Positions 45,531-59,447 of a DNA stretch of 64,000 bases are shown here, in pieces. Numbering within the stretch: position 1 is the stretch's first letter; each line of letters starts with the position of its first letter. A program made the translations under genes and the position numbers. This DNA comes from Vagococcus martis (GTDB taxonomy: Bacteria > Bacillota > Bacilli > Lactobacillales > Vagococcaceae). The stretch is taken from assembly GCF_002026305.1 (NCBI RefSeq), contig NZ_MVAB01000001.1, forward strand, positions 2,402,625-2,466,624. The letters are read 5' to 3'. The notes below the pieces were generated by a model. It did no database searches. It was not told where the DNA came from and saw only the letters and a program-made list of their open reading frames with translations.

Positions 45531-45640
45531 AAACCCTCCTAAATCAAATAGTATATCTATTAAATAATAAAGTATCTAATAATGCAACTATAAAACTCTG
45601 TAAAAACGTCCTTTTAATACCTTTCCATAATTAATCACAA

Positions 45641-45668
45641 AAAAAGAGCCACGTTTTTGTGACTCTTC
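45641..45668 (-). terminator. Terminator after the yagU-like gene
   Basis: AGAGTCAC and GTGGCTCT (one mismatch) are followed by seven T on the reverse strand. Confidence 0.65.
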
Positions 45669-45729
45669 ATCTTATCAAAGAAATCTTTCCACGAATTTTC
45701 GTTAAAAAAACCATGTTATTTTTCTTACT

Positions 45730-46281
45730 TTAAATGTTTTCAAGATTACCTTTTTTATCTTTACCTATTAAATAATAAGTGCATGCTGCTATAGACCATG
45801 CCCAAACAATATGCCCAAAGAATTCAGAAAAATGTTCATCAAATGGTTGATTCCAAGGTGCTGGCATGCCTCCTATTGCAGGTATCAATAAAATATGAAA
45901 AACAATCCACACAATAATTCCATAGGCGGCTCCTTGCCAAAGAGCAATTTTTTTCCAATACTGTGCAACAAAAATAAATAAAGCAGAAAACACAATTGAA
46001 AAACTGAAATGTAAGCACAAAGAAAACCAAAAAACTTTTTGATCCTCAGAATACAATACATAGGCATGAGTCAATGACTCAGGTACTCCAAATAATTCCA
46101 TAACTTGCTGAGGAGGGTTGGTTAAATTTCTTGCAATAGTTCTAGGTGGTAAAATTGCTTCCCATCCAATTTTTACCATGCCTGAAACCATGCCTGAAAT
46201 CATACCTGAAATTATTCCAAACCAAATACTTTTAACAAATATCTCCTTAAATGAGGCACGAGGCTTATTCAATTCAAACAT
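45730..46281 (-). CDS. yagU: YagU-family membrane protein
   Basis: A 183-residue protein with four transmembrane helices that follows E. coli YagU along its length: GMVSGMVKIGWEAILPPRT near the start, a central HFSFSIVFSALFIFVAQYW, LWQGAAYGIIVWIVFHILLIP, and FSEFFGHIVWAWSIAACTYY near the end. YagU has been linked to acid resistance in E. coli; the mechanism is unknown. A CRP/FNR-type palindrome lies about 120 bases upstream (46403-46418). GAAGGG precedes the ATG. Confidence 0.85.
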   Translation of the reverse strand: MFELNKPRASFKEIFVKSIWFGIISGMISGMVSGMVKIGWEAILPPRTIARNLTNPPQQVMELFGVPESLTHAYVLYSEDQKVFWFSLCLHFSFSIVFSALFIFVAQYWKKIALWQGAAYGIIVWIVFHILLIPAIGGMPAPWNQPFDEHFSEFFGHIVWAWSIAACTYYLIGKDKKGNLENI

Positions 46282-46628
46282 TTAATCCTTCCCTTCAAAA
46301 AATAATTAAATTATTCGAAACAACAATATAATACTAATAATAACTCCTTTAAAAATAAAAAAACTTTGTTTATTTTTTTACTATCGCATATAATTATTTT
46401 TTTGTGATTAATATCACTTTAAATTGTAACGAATAACTTTATAATATACGGTATAATTTTGAACATTTCAACTATAAATTTACCTTTTTTATAATACTTA
46501 TTTAGTATATTGTAGCTTTTTGTTTTATTAGTAACTTTATGAATATCGTTTTGTGGAGATATTTTTGTTATGTTAATAGCTATAAATTGTCCTTGTAATA
46601 ATGTTTATTCATATGGGGAACAATTCTA
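46282..46628. other. AT-rich intergenic region with CRP/FNR-like palindrome
   Basis: No gene is visible. TGTGA-TTAATA-TCACT (46403-46418) has the TGTGA-N6-TCACA form used by CRP/FNR-family regulators (ArcR or Flp in this group) and lies upstream of yagU. Several TATAAT-like hexamers occur, but none has a paired -35 that I can defend. Confidence 0.45.
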
Positions 46629-46685
46629 AGTATAAAGAAGTAAGATACTAATAAAAAGTCTTTGAGTATCTTATTTCTTTATACT
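46629..46685 (-). terminator. Long hairpin at the 3' end of the pyr operon
   Basis: Two 21-nt arms (46629-46649 and 46665-46685) match at 20 of 21 positions around a 15-base loop, 24 bases beyond the pyrE stop. Neither strand has a T run behind it, so it may be an RNA 3'-end stabiliser or a factor-assisted terminator rather than a textbook intrinsic terminator. Confidence 0.6.
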
Positions 46686-46708
46686 ATGTGCGTTTATAAT
46701 TGATCTCT

Positions 46709-47328
46709 TTATTTCAACCAAGAAGCTGGGTCTTTTTTCCATTCTTGTAGTAATAGACGATCATCTTGTGAGATGTAATCATTTTCTATCGCAACGTCGA
46801 TTAATTCATCATAGTTCGTTAATGTATCAAATGGAATGCCTGCTGCTTTGAAGTTTTCTACACCACTTGGTAATTGATACGTAAAAATGGCAGCAACTCC
46901 CAGAACATCTGCTCCTTCACGTTTAGCTGCTTGAGCCGCATCAATCACGCTACCACCTGTTGAAATCAAATCCTCAATAATAACCATTTTAGCACCATTA
47001 TCAATACGACCTTCGATTTGATTTTTCTTGCCGTGATCTTTAGATTTTCCACGGATATAAACCATTGGTAAGTCAAGTTCTTCGGCAACCCATGCTGCAT
47101 GTGGAATCCCTGCAGTGGCTGTTCCAGCGATCACTTCAACACTTGGGTAGTTTTCTTTAATTAAGTTGGCTAATCCTTTAGCGACCAATCTACGCACATC
47201 AGGATAGCTCATCGTTAAACGATTGTCACAATAGATTGGACTTTTAATCCCACTCGCCCATGTAAACGGCTCATTTGGACTTAAAGATACTGCTTTGATT
47301 GATAATAATTCTTTTGCGATTTGTTTCA

Positions 47329-47329
<1 letters not shown>
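46709..47329 (-). CDS. pyrE: Orotate phosphoribosyltransferase
   Basis: It joins orotate and PRPP to give OMP. The 206-residue protein has the PRPP motif [17 protein letters not shown] and the substrate region [15 protein letters not shown], both characteristic. It is the last gene of the pyr operon; its start overlaps the pyrF stop by one base. Confidence 0.96.
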
Positions 47330-49750
<2,421 letters not shown>

Positions 49751-49759
49751 TCTCCTTTT

Positions 49760-52700
49760 TTATAATGATAATGCTGTAAAGCTTCTAGCTTCTAATACTT
49801 TAAGAATTGCTTTTGTTGTATCAAGGGACGTCATAAGTGGCACACCATTTTCAACAGAAAAACGTCTTATTCTAAAGCCATCTGATGCTTCTTTCGCACT
49901 ATTCCCTGTCGTGTTAATGACTAAGTTCACTCGTCCTGTTTTAATGCAGTCAATCACGTTATAATTTTTAGTATCTGCTATTTTTGCGACTGTTTCGACA
50001 ATTAATCCATACTCCGTTAAGAATTTGCTTGTTCCTTCAGTTGCTAAGATACCATACCCAATATCTGAGAATCGTTTGGCTAATGCTAAAGCTTCTTCTT
50101 TGCAATCATCTGATATGGTAAACAACACATTACCATAGTCAGGTAAATGCATGCCACTTGCTTCAAATGCTTTGTAAAGAGCTTTTTCCATTGTACGATC
50201 TGTTCCCATAACTTCACCAGTGGATTTCATTTCTGGCCCTAATTGTGTATCCACTTCATGAAGTTTCGCAAATGAGAATACTGGTGCTTTCACATGAACC
50301 ATTGGGCTTTCTTTATATAAACCTGGTTCATAACCAAACTCTGTTAATGTATGACCTAAAATTAATTGTGTCGCCAGTTTGGCCATTGGGATATCTGTTA
50401 CTTTACTTAAGAAAGGAACTGTTCGGCTAGCACGAGGATTGACTTCAATCACGAAGACGTCTTCTCCTTGAGCGATAAACTGGATATTCATGATGCCTTT
50501 ACAGTTCAACCCTTTAGCTAATTTTTGTGTGTAATCAACAATTTTATCAATCACTGGTTGACTTATTGTTTGAGGTGGATAGACTGCCATCGAATCTCCT
50601 GAATGAACACCCGCACGCTCGATATGTTCCATTATACCAGGTATTAATACATCTTCTCCATCACAAATCGCATCAACTTCACACTCTGTTCCAACAACAT
50701 ATCGGTCGATTAAAATTGGATGCTCTGGTGATGCTTTTACGGCTTCAACCATGTAACGTTTTAAGTCTTTTGTGCTCCAGACAATCTCCATCGCACGACC
50801 GCCTAAAACATAACTTGGTCTAACTAATACAGGATAGCCAATTCTTTCCGCAATTTTTATCGCGTCCGCTTCATTAGTCGCCGTTGCTCCTTCAGGTTGT
50901 GGAATACCTAATTCTTGTAACGCCTGTTCAAACTTGTCACGATTTTCTGCTCGATCTAAATCTTCTAAGGTTGTTCCAATAATTGGAATACCGTGTTTTG
51001 TTAATCCTTCTGCTAAGTTAATCGCTGTTTGACCACCAAACTGAACGATAACGCCCTTAGGTTGTTCTAACTCTACGATGTTAAGCACATCTTCTAATGT
51101 TAATGGCTCAAAGTATAATTTATCTGAAATTGAGAAGTCAGTTGAGACGGTTTCTGGATTGCTATTGATAATAATCGCTTCATAGCCTTGTTCTTGAATG
51201 GCTTTAACTGAGTGAACTGTCGCATAATCAAATTCTACCCCTTGACCGATACGGATTGGACCAGAACCAAGGACAATCACTGATTCTTTATCTGTTCTTA
51301 CACTTTCGTTTTCTTCTTCATAAGTACTATAGAAATATGGTGTTTCAGAAGCAAATTCTCCAGCACATGTGTCCACCATTTTGTAAACTGGTAATATCTT
51401 GTTCTCAGTTCGGATATGTTTTACGTCTTCTACCGTCATATTCCATAATCTAGCAATCACAACATCTGCAATACCATAACGTTTCGCTTCTTTTAATACC
51501 TCGATATCGTTTGGATTGTTGGATAATGCATCTTCTAATTCGATGATGCGTTTGATTTTATCTAAGAAGAAGATATCAATTTTAGTAAACTGAGCAATGT
51601 CTTGAATCGTCATGCCTCGTCTAATACCTTCAGCTACTCTGAATAAACGGTCATCTTTTGCTTCCACCATTTGTTTGATTAACTCATCATCTGACAGGTC
51701 TTTTGATTCTTCTGAGTCAATATGATGTAACCCAATCTCTAAAGATCTCACTGCTTTTAGTAATGATTCTTCTATCGTACGACCTAACGCCATCACTTCT
51801 CCGGTTGCTTTCATTTGGGTACTTAATAATCTATCTCCGTGTTCAAACTTATCAAATGCCCAACGTGGAATTTTTGATACCACGTAATCTAATGCTGGTT
51901 CAAACATTGCATACGTTGTTTGTGTCACTGGATTTTTCATTTCATCAAGTGTTAAACCGACCGCTATTTTCGCTGCAATTTTTGCAATCGGGAATCCTGT
52001 TGCTTTACTTGCTAATGCTGACGAGCGACTCACTCGAGGATTTACCTCAATGACATAATAGTCATAACTATCTGGGTTTAAGGCTAACTGAACGTTACAT
52101 CCCCCTTCAATTTCAAGGGCTTTAATAATTTTTAGTGACGCATCTCTTAATAGCTGAACTTCAACATCAGATAATGTTTGGCAAGGGGCAAACACGATGG
52201 AGTCACCAGTATGAATTCCAACAGGGTCGAAGTTTTCCATGTGACACACCACAATCGCTTGATTCTTTTTATCTCGCATCACTTCAAATTCGATTTCTTT
52301 GTAGCCAGCAATACTTTTTTCGATTAAACATTGGTCAACGGGAGAAAGGCTGATACCATTTTTTGTAATCGCAATTAATGACTCTTCATCATCACACATT
52401 CCCCCACCTGTTCCACCTAACGTAAACGCTGGACGAACAATAAGAGGATAGCCAATTTTCTTACCAAACTCTACCGCTTCTTCTACTGTATGAACAATCA
52501 CACTTTCTGGAATTGGCTCATTTAACTCTTCCATTAACTGTTTAAATAAATCTCTATCTTCTGCTTGGTCAATGGCACTGATTTTAGTTCCTAGGAGTTC
52601 AATCCCTAATTCCTCTAAAATTCCTTTGTCATTTAATTCGATGGCCATGTTTAACCCTGTTTGTCCACCAAGTGTTGGAAGGATGGCATCTGGGCGTTCT

Positions 52701-52939
52701 TTTCTTAATACCTTTGTGACAAATTCTAACGTGATAGGCTCGATATAAACTTTATCAGCAATGTCTTTGTCTGTCATAATTGTCGCTGGGTTTGAGTTGA
52801 TTAACACCACCTCATAACCTTCTTCTTTTAAGGCTAAACATGCTTGTGTACCGGCATAGTCAAATTCAGCTGCTTGTCCGATGATAATTGGTCCTGAACC
52901 AATCACTAATATTTTTTTTATATCGTCTCTTTTAGGCAT
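49760..52939 (-). CDS. carB: Carbamoyl phosphate synthase, large subunit
   Basis: A 1059-residue protein made of two homologous ATP-grasp synthetase halves plus a C-terminal regulatory (MGS-like) domain. Both halves begin with the nucleotide-binding [16 protein letters not shown] block ([14 protein letters not shown] near 10, [14 protein letters not shown] near 555). It makes carbamoyl phosphate from bicarbonate, ammonia from CarA and two ATP. The pyrimidine-operon location suggests the UMP-controlled isozyme (pyrAb). It overlaps carA by 8 bases. Confidence 0.97.
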   Translation of the reverse strand: MPKRDDIKKILVIGSGPIIIGQAAEFDYAGTQACLALKEEGYEVVLINSNPATIMTDKDIADKVYIEPITLEFVTKVLRKERPDAILPTLGGQTGLNMAIELNDKGILEELGIELLGTKISAIDQAEDRDLFKQLMEELNEPIPESVIVHTVEEAVEFGKKIGYPLIVRPAFTLGGTGGGMCDDEESLIAITKNGISLSPVDQCLIEKSIAGYKEIEFEVMRDKKNQAIVVCHMENFDPVGIHTGDSIVFAPCQTLSDVEVQLLRDASLKIIKALEIEGGCNVQLALNPDSYDYYVIEVNPRVSRSSALASKATGFPIAKIAAKIAVGLTLDEMKNPVTQTTYAMFEPALDYVVSKIPRWAFDKFEHGDRLLSTQMKATGEVMALGRTIEESLLKAVRSLEIGLHHIDSEESKDLSDDELIKQMVEAKDDRLFRVAEGIRRGMTIQDIAQFTKIDIFFLDKIKRIIELEDALSNNPNDIEVLKEAKRYGIADVVIARLWNMTVEDVKHIRTENKILPVYKMVDTCAGEFASETPYFYSTYEEENESVRTDKESVIVLGSGPIRIGQGVEFDYATVHSVKAIQEQGYEAIIINSNPETVSTDFSISDKLYFEPLTLEDVLNIVELEQPKGVIVQFGGQTAINLAEGLTKHGIPIIGTTLEDLDRAENRDKFEQALQELGIPQPEGATATNEADAIKIAERIGYPVLVRPSYVLGGRAMEIVWSTKDLKRYMVEAVKASPEHPILIDRYVVGTECEVDAICDGEDVLIPGIMEHIERAGVHSGDSMAVYPPQTISQPVIDKIVDYTQKLAKGLNCKGIMNIQFIAQGEDVFVIEVNPRASRTVPFLSKVTDIPMAKLATQLILGHTLTEFGYEPGLYKESPMVHVKAPVFSFAKLHEVDTQLGPEMKSTGEVMGTDRTMEKALYKAFEASGMHLPDYGNVLFTISDDCKEEALALAKRFSDIGYGILATEGTSKFLTEYGLIVETVAKIADTKNYNVIDCIKTGRVNLVINTTGNSAKEASDGFRIRRFSVENGVPLMTSLDTTKAILKVLEARSFTALSL

Positions 52940-54014
52940 GTTTATTCCCCCAGTTTTCCATTAATTCGATAAACTCGTCAAAAATTGATTCAGCATCATG
53001 TGGCCCAGGTGCAGCATCTGGATGGAATTGCACTGAAAAGGCTGGATGATTTTTATGTTTAACCCCTTCAACTGATCCGTCATTAATATCAACGTGAGTT
53101 AACATTAATTCTGTTGTATCTAAACTATCAAGCGACACAGCATACCCGTGATTTTGAGAGGTGAAGTACACCGAGTCAGAGGCAATCTCTCTGACAGCAT
53201 GATTGCCACCGCGATGTCCAAAACGCATTTTATACGTATCTGCTCCATTAGCTAAACTTAATAACTGATGTCCTAGACAAATACCAAAAATTGGGACAAC
53301 CCCTTGAATTTTTAAAATCGTTTTTAACACAAGTGGTAAATCTTTTGGATTTCCTGGTCCGTTTGATAGCATCACGCCATCAGGTCGATAAGATAAAATC
53401 TCTTTTGCACTTGTGTCATAGGGAACAACTGTAATATGACAATCACGTTTGATTAATTCTCTTAATATACTTTGCTTCATACCAAAATCAATCATCACCA
53501 CGTTTGCGCCAGTTCCTGGAATGCTATAAGGTTTAGTAGTTGAAACAGCTTGGACTTGTGTTGATGGTAAAACCGTCGCTCTTAATTGGTCGTAAGCATG
53601 GTTTATGTCAGACACAACATCTATAATGCTTGCCTTCATTGCTCCTTTTTCACGAATTTTTTTCGTTAACGCACGAGTGTCAATCCCGCTGATTCCTGGA
53701 ACACCTTTTTCTTTAAGGAATTCATCTAGCGTTGCTTGTGAGCGCCAGTTTGATGCCACTCTAGCGACATCTCTGACCACAACAGCAGAACAAGCTGGAG
53801 ACATGGATTCAAAATCATCACGATTTATTCCATAATTTCCAATTGTTGGATAAGTGAATAATAATATTTGCCCTTTAAAACTTGGATCCGTCATCATTTC
53901 TTGGTATCCACTCATTCCTGTTGTAAATACTAACTCACCAGTAGCTGAACTTGGCGCACCAAATCCTTCTCCTTCATAACATGTTCCATCTTCTAAGATT
54001 AACAGTCGTTTCAT
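52932..54014 (-). CDS. carA: Carbamoyl phosphate synthase, small subunit
   Basis: The 360-residue glutamine amidotransferase subunit. The triad Cys lies in [14 protein letters not shown], with His and Glu in the late [12 protein letters not shown] region. It delivers ammonia to CarB. It lies five bases after the pyrC stop and overlaps carB. Confidence 0.97.
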   Translation of the reverse strand: MKRLLILEDGTCYEGEGFGAPSSATGELVFTTGMSGYQEMMTDPSFKGQILLFTYPTIGNYGINRDDFESMSPACSAVVVRDVARVASNWRSQATLDEFLKEKGVPGISGIDTRALTKKIREKGAMKASIIDVVSDINHAYDQLRATVLPSTQVQAVSTTKPYSIPGTGANVVMIDFGMKQSILRELIKRDCHITVVPYDTSAKEILSYRPDGVMLSNGPGNPKDLPLVLKTILKIQGVVPIFGICLGHQLLSLANGADTYKMRFGHRGGNHAVREIASDSVYFTSQNHGYAVSLDSLDTTELMLTHVDINDGSVEGVKHKNHPAFSVQFHPDAAPGPHDAESIFDEFIELMENWGNKHA

Positions 54015-54019
54015 ATGAC

Positions 54020-55309
54020 TTACGCCTCCTTTTTATTCCAAACCAATTTCCCTTTTACAAAGGTATATAATGTGTCTCCAACAACTTTTTCTCCACTAAA
54101 TGGCGTATTATGTGATTTTGAAACAAACGCTTCAGGTATGACCACTTCTTCATCTAAGTCAAAGATGGCAATATCCGCATCTGCTCCAATGTTTAATGAT
54201 CCTGTTTCTAAATTAAATAGTTTTGATGGTGCTTCTGTCATCCAATACACCACTTGCTCGAGTGTAAAACGATTCGTTTTTACAAAGTGTGTGTACATTA
54301 AAGCAAAGGCTGTTTCACTTCCCACGATTCCAAATGGTGAATCAATCATGCTTTGATTTTTTTCTTCGTGTCCATGTGGTGCGTGATCTGTAGCGATACA
54401 ATCAATCGTTCCATCCAGTAATCCGTCAATTAATGCTTGTTGATCATCAGTTGCTCTTAGTGGCGGATTCATTTTAAAGTAACCATGATCATGTGTAATA
54501 TCACAATCTGTCATGATTAAATGATGTGGACACACTTCACAGGTAACATGGATGCCATTTTTTTTCGCTTGTCTGATGACTTCAACGCTTTCTTTGGTTG
54601 AAACATGACAGACATGATAATGAACGCCTGTTTCTTTTGCTAATAACACGTCTCTAGCAATTTGTGATGATTCAGTCGCGCTCATAATACCAGGTAAGCC
54701 TAACTCTTTTGATTTCTCACCTAAATGCATCACGCCACCAAATAATAAACTCTCATCTTCAGTGTGGGCTACAATCGCCATGTCAAGCGCTGCTGCTTCT
54801 TTCATTGCTTCATACATGACTCCAGCAGTTTGCACACCCACACCATCATTTGTAAAAGCAAATGCACCAGCTTTTTTTAATCCAGCAAAGTCAACTAACT
54901 TTTCTGTGTTTAATTCTTTTGTAATAGGTGCATATTGCAAGATGTTTACCACGCTATCTTTTTCGATTCGTTGATACATGTCTGTCAAACGCTCTGGTGT
55001 ATCTGGCACTGGATTAAGGTTTGGCATGGCACACACTGTGGTAAATCCACCTTTAGCCGCTGAACGACTACCTGTTTCGATTGTTTCTTTGTATTCAAAT
55101 CCAGGCTCTCTAAAATGCACATGAACATCAACTAATCCTGGTGTTATCAATCCGTTTTTTGCATCAATAACTTGTTCAAAACTCTCTGCTGTTTCAGTAA
55201 ACTGACCAATCCCTTTGATTTTCCCTTCTTCAATCCAAACATCGACAGGAATTAACTGATTTCTACTTGTAACCACTCGGCCATTTTTAATTAATGTTTT
55301 CATGTTCAT
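54020..55309 (-). CDS. pyrC: Dihydroorotase
   Basis: It cyclises carbamoyl aspartate to dihydroorotate. The 429-residue amidohydrolase is of the long (type I) Gram-positive form. Metal ligands lie in [12 protein letters not shown], and further His residues in [18 protein letters not shown] and a late Asp in [19 protein letters not shown] precedes the start. Confidence 0.96.
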   Translation of the reverse strand: MNMKTLIKNGRVVTSRNQLIPVDVWIEEGKIKGIGQFTETAESFEQVIDAKNGLITPGLVDVHVHFREPGFEYKETIETGSRSAAKGGFTTVCAMPNLNPVPDTPERLTDMYQRIEKDSVVNILQYAPITKELNTEKLVDFAGLKKAGAFAFTNDGVGVQTAGVMYEAMKEAAALDMAIVAHTEDESLLFGGVMHLGEKSKELGLPGIMSATESSQIARDVLLAKETGVHYHVCHVSTKESVEVIRQAKKNGIHVTCEVCPHHLIMTDCDITHDHGYFKMNPPLRATDDQQALIDGLLDGTIDCIATDHAPHGHEEKNQSMIDSPFGIVGSETAFALMYTHFVKTNRFTLEQVVYWMTEAPSKLFNLETGSLNIGADADIAIFDLDEEVVIPEAFVSKSHNTPFSGEKVVGDTLYTFVKGKLVWNKKEA

Positions 55310-55313
55310 CCTC

Positions 55314-56240
55314 CTAAGATTTTCCTTGTAAAATGGCTTCTAATATTGCCATTCTCATAAATACACCATTGGTCATCTGTTGCGTGATGCGTGATTGGTA
55401 ACTTTCGACTAAGTCATCAGCTAGCTCGACATCACGATTGACCGGAGCAGGGTGCATGATAATCGCTTTTTCTTTCATTTTTGTTGCACGTTCGCTGGTT
55501 AAACCATGTTGTTGGTGATATTCTTCTTTTGAAAAACTTTCCCCTTCATCGTGACGCTCGTGCTGCACACGTAACATCATCATCACGTCTACTTTATCTA
55601 ATACGTCATCTATTGGTAAGTAAGTCCCGTATGCTTCATATTTCTTGTTGTACCATTCTTCTGGTCCACAGAAATAAAGATTGGCTCCAAGACGTTTTAA
55701 CATCTTCATGTTTGAGTTTGCCACACGAGAATGGGTTAAATCGCCACAGATTGCAATATTTAAATTGTCAAAATGTCCGAATTCTTCATAAATTGTTAAC
55801 AGATCAAGTAAACATTGCGTTGGGTGATTACCACTCCCATCGCCACCGTTGATGATGGATGTCGTGATTGTTTTACTTTGAATTAATTCATTGTAATAAT
55901 CTTCTTCCCAGTGACGAATCACACACGCATGCACACCGATTGCTGACATCGTCAACACAGTGTCATATAACGATTCGCCTTTTGATACTGAACTTGTTTT
56001 TGCATCAAATTCTATTACATCGATGCCCATTTTTTTCTCTGCGACTTCAAAACTTTTATGTGTCCTTGTGCTGTTTTCAAAGAATAGATTAGCAACAAAA
56101 TATTGTTGATTTGGTAATTGAGATTTTTCTCCGTGTTTAAACTGCTGTGCACGTTTAATTAATCCCATCACTTCTTGGTCACTTAATGATTCTGCAGTTA
56201 GTAAATGTTTTAAACTAATTTTCTCCGATGTAATAATCAT
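55314..56240 (-). CDS. pyrB: Aspartate carbamoyltransferase, catalytic subunit
   Basis: It transfers carbamoyl phosphate to aspartate. The 308-residue protein has the carbamoyl-phosphate motif [13 protein letters not shown] and the aspartate-site region [10 protein letters not shown]. No regulatory pyrI is present, as usual in Firmicutes. The pyrP-pyrB gap is only 15 bases, so unlike Bacillus there is no third attenuator before pyrB. Confidence 0.96.
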   Translation of the reverse strand: MIITSEKISLKHLLTAESLSDQEVMGLIKRAQQFKHGEKSQLPNQQYFVANLFFENSTRTHKSFEVAEKKMGIDVIEFDAKTSSVSKGESLYDTVLTMSAIGVHACVIRHWEEDYYNELIQSKTITTSIINGGDGSGNHPTQCLLDLLTIYEEFGHFDNLNIAICGDLTHSRVANSNMKMLKRLGANLYFCGPEEWYNKKYEAYGTYLPIDDVLDKVDVMMMLRVQHERHDEGESFSKEEYHQQHGLTSERATKMKEKAIIMHPAPVNRDVELADDLVESYQSRITQQMTNGVFMRMAILEAILQGKS

Positions 56241-56255
56241 TTGAGCCTCTCCTTT

Positions 56256-57548
56256 TTATTCTAATTCGCTTTTCGCTTTTTCAGGTAAAATCAAGTTCAG
56301 TATAATCCCAAACAATGTTGCTAGAGCCATACCAGAAACTGCTACTGCTCCAACTTGGAAGGTTAATCCGCCGATTCCCACTACTAAGATAACTGAGGCA
56401 ATCAACAAGTTACGTTTTAAGTTAAAATCAATTTTATTATCAATCAAGATTTTCAATCCGCTTGAAGCAATCACTCCGAATAGGATAAAACTAATTCCCG
56501 CAATAACTGGGTTAGGAATACTTTGAATAATCGCGGTTAGTTTTCCGACAAAACTTAATCCCATTGCTAGGGCTGCCGCTCCACCGATGACAAACACACT
56601 GTGTACGCGAGTAATCGCTAGTACGCCGATATTCTCACCATAACTTGTAACAGGAGGACCGCCAACTAAACCAGCGACGATTTGTGCTAATCCGTCACCT
56701 TTAAGTGTTTTATCTAATCCTGGCTCTTTGAAGAAATCTCGTTTTGTTAATTTGTTTAATACCATTAAGTGACCAATGTGTTCTGTCATCGTCACAAACG
56801 CGATAGGTGCCATGGTCACAATCGCGGTTAAGTAAAATTTTGGTGTGTAAGTCACAAATGGTGCTTGAAAGTCAGGTAAAGCAAACCATGCTGCTTGTCT
56901 AATTGGCTCAACATCGACAATTCCAACTGCTAATGCGATAAAGTAACCACACACAATTCCTAGTAATATTGGGATAAGTCCCATAAACCCTTTAAGATAC
57001 ATATTAAAGAAAATCGTTAGTGACATCGTAATCAAGGCAACTGCAATGTATTTCACACTGTAAACTTGTTCGCCATTTGCTCCAACTGCATACATCGCTT
57101 GACTTGCTGCATTTCCAGCTAACCCAAGTCCGATTACCATGACAACTGGTCCAACCACAATCGCTGGAAGCAATTTATCTAACCAAGCTGATCCTGCTCG
57201 CTTCACAATCGCTGAAACAATTAAGTAGACAATCCCCGTTGTGATAGCTCCCAAGGCAACTGCCGGATACCCATCATCTTTCATTAACATTTGCATCGCT
57301 GCAATAAACGCAAAACTACTTCCTAAGTAAGCAGGGATTTTTCCTTTTGTTACGATGAGATAGACAATCGTTCCAAGTCCTGAACTAAACAGGGCAATTC
57401 CTGGGTTAATGCCGACTAATATTGGTACTAGTACTGTGGCACCAAACATCGTAAACAAATGTTGTAAGCTAAGTCCTAGCCACTTAATTCCTTTCGGCTT
57501 ATCATGTATATCCAATACAACATCTGGGTTTCTATAGTTTTCTTTCAT
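56256..57548 (-). CDS. pyrP: Uracil permease
   Basis: A 430-residue nucleobase:cation symporter (UraA/NCS2 family) with about 12 to 14 transmembrane segments. Signature blocks are LQHLFTMFGATVLVPILVG near the N-terminus, ITTGIVYLIVSAIVKRAG and GLVGGPPVTSYGENIGVLAIT. I start it at ATG 57548 (MKENYRNPDV) behind AAAGGAGACTGTCAA; a longer frame would run into the attenuator. It lies between pyrR and pyrB and has its own PyrR-controlled terminator. Confidence 0.94.
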   Translation of the reverse strand: MKENYRNPDVVLDIHDKPKGIKWLGLSLQHLFTMFGATVLVPILVGINPGIALFSSGLGTIVYLIVTKGKIPAYLGSSFAFIAAMQMLMKDDGYPAVALGAITTGIVYLIVSAIVKRAGSAWLDKLLPAIVVGPVVMVIGLGLAGNAASQAMYAVGANGEQVYSVKYIAVALITMSLTIFFNMYLKGFMGLIPILLGIVCGYFIALAVGIVDVEPIRQAAWFALPDFQAPFVTYTPKFYLTAIVTMAPIAFVTMTEHIGHLMVLNKLTKRDFFKEPGLDKTLKGDGLAQIVAGLVGGPPVTSYGENIGVLAITRVHSVFVIGGAAALAMGLSFVGKLTAIIQSIPNPVIAGISFILFGVIASSGLKILIDNKIDFNLKRNLLIASVILVVGIGGLTFQVGAVAVSGMALATLFGIILNLILPEKAKSELE

Positions 57549-57567
57549 TTGACAGTCTCCTTTATAA

Positions 57568-57669
57568 TAAAAAATCCTCGTTTCATTTTTAGAAACGAGG
57601 TGCACGAAAACAAATTGGTGTTTGACTTTTTCCACCAATTGTTACTGCTTTTCCTAGTCTCTCTGTACT
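57568..57669 (-). promoter_or_regulatory. PyrR-controlled attenuator in the pyrR-pyrP gap
   Basis: On the reverse strand AGTACAGAGAGACT (57669-57656) resembles the PyrR binding loop consensus. ACAATTGGTG and CACCAATTTGT then form an antiterminator-like stem (about 57645-57611), and CCTCGTTTC/GAAACGAGG (57600-57576) followed by T6 forms the terminator. With UMP-bound PyrR the loop is stabilised and the terminator forms. Confidence 0.8.
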
Positions 57670-57685
57670 CGATTAAAAAGCTTAT

Positions 57686-58366
<681 letters not shown>

Positions 58367-58399
58367 ACTCTTAAAGGACTGTTCTGTTTTATTGTACTG

Positions 58400-58428
58400 A
58401 GTATAACGCACTCATTTGTAAATATCAA
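58400..58428 (-). promoter_or_regulatory. Promoter of the pyr operon
   Basis: On the reverse strand TTGATA (58428-58423), 17-base spacer, TATACT (58405-58400). The -35 overlaps the last bases of the pseudouridine synthase gene. Confidence 0.8.
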
Positions 58429-59330
58429 TCATTATTTTCGATTTCCTTTAATGTTTGTTTAAATATTTCTGGTAACTCAGAATCAAAGGTCATCAGCTCT
58501 CCTGTTGTTGGATGAGTAAAGGCTAATGTTTTAGCGTGTAAGAACTGCCCATTTCCTTTTATCGTTTTCTTCGGTCCATATAATGGATCTCCTACGATTG
58601 GGTAGCCAATGTAATCCATGTGAACACGAATTTGATGTGTTCGTCCTGTTTCAAGTACACACTCAATTAACGTGTAATCTAAAAATCTTTCTAATACAGT
58701 GAAATGCGTCACCGCTTCTTTACCATCAGAAATAATCGCTTGTTTTTGACGATTATCTTTACTTCGTCCAATCGGTGCATCTATTTTTCCTTTTTCATGT
58801 GGAATTACACCATGAACTAACGCCACATATTTTCTCAATGTTTTTCTTTCTCTTAGTTCATCTTGCAACGCAACATGCGCTGCATCATTTTTTGCGACCA
58901 TTAACAACCCAGACGTATCTTTATCAATACGGTGTACAATCCCTGGACGAATCACGTCGTTTATACTTGAAAGTGAGTCAGCATGAAATAATAACGCATT
59001 AACAAGCGTTCCACTTGGATGCCCCATAGATGGATGCACGACCATGCCTTGAGGTTTATTCACGACTATCACATCGTCATCTTCATAGACAATCTCAAGC
59101 GGAATATCTTGTGCTTCTAACGTTAATTCTTTAGGTTCAGGTACTTGAATATCAATATTATCTTGGTTCTTCACTTTATAATTTGCTTTGACGATCTCAC
59201 CATTTACACTGACTGCTTCTTCTTTTAACCAGCTTTGGATTTGTGAACGAGAATAGTCTGGATAGATTTCTGCCAAGACTTTATCGATTCTCCCCTTTTT
59301 ATCTTCTACTACATAATGTAATTGTGTCAT
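58425..59330 (-). CDS. RluD-family pseudouridine synthase
   Basis: A 301-residue protein with an N-terminal S4 RNA-binding domain (GRIDKVLAEIYPDYSRSQIQ, about 10-75) and an RluA-type catalytic domain. The catalytic Asp is in PGIVHRIDKDTSGLLMVAKN; KYVALVHGVI and GRTHQIRVHMDYIGYPIVGD are the other family motifs. It resembles RluD/YlyB, which modifies 23S rRNA or other RNA; the target base is not certain. It sits directly upstream of pyrR, as ylyB does in Bacillus. Confidence 0.92.
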   Translation of the reverse strand: MTQLHYVVEDKKGRIDKVLAEIYPDYSRSQIQSWLKEEAVSVNGEIVKANYKVKNQDNIDIQVPEPKELTLEAQDIPLEIVYEDDDVIVVNKPQGMVVHPSMGHPSGTLVNALLFHADSLSSINDVIRPGIVHRIDKDTSGLLMVAKNDAAHVALQDELRERKTLRKYVALVHGVIPHEKGKIDAPIGRSKDNRQKQAIISDGKEAVTHFTVLERFLDYTLIECVLETGRTHQIRVHMDYIGYPIVGDPLYGPKKTIKGNGQFLHAKTLAFTHPTTGELMTFDSELPEIFKQTLKEIENND

Positions 59331-59417
59331 TTATTATCTCCTTCATTCAACTTGCTCACTTAGTTTATCATAAAACTTTAAGTGATTCACTAATTCCATG
59401 ACGAATTTAGGTAAAAC

Positions 59418-59447
59418 AAAAAAAGAGACGACATTCGCCTCTTCTTT
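59418..59447 (-). terminator. Terminator after tcyP
   Basis: On the reverse strand an imperfect GAGGCG/CGTCTC stem is followed by T7. Confidence 0.55.

Noticed and set aside
57549..57638. N-terminal extension of the uracil permease
   Set aside because: It runs through the PyrR attenuator hairpin; MKENYRNP at 57548 is preceded by a ribosome site.
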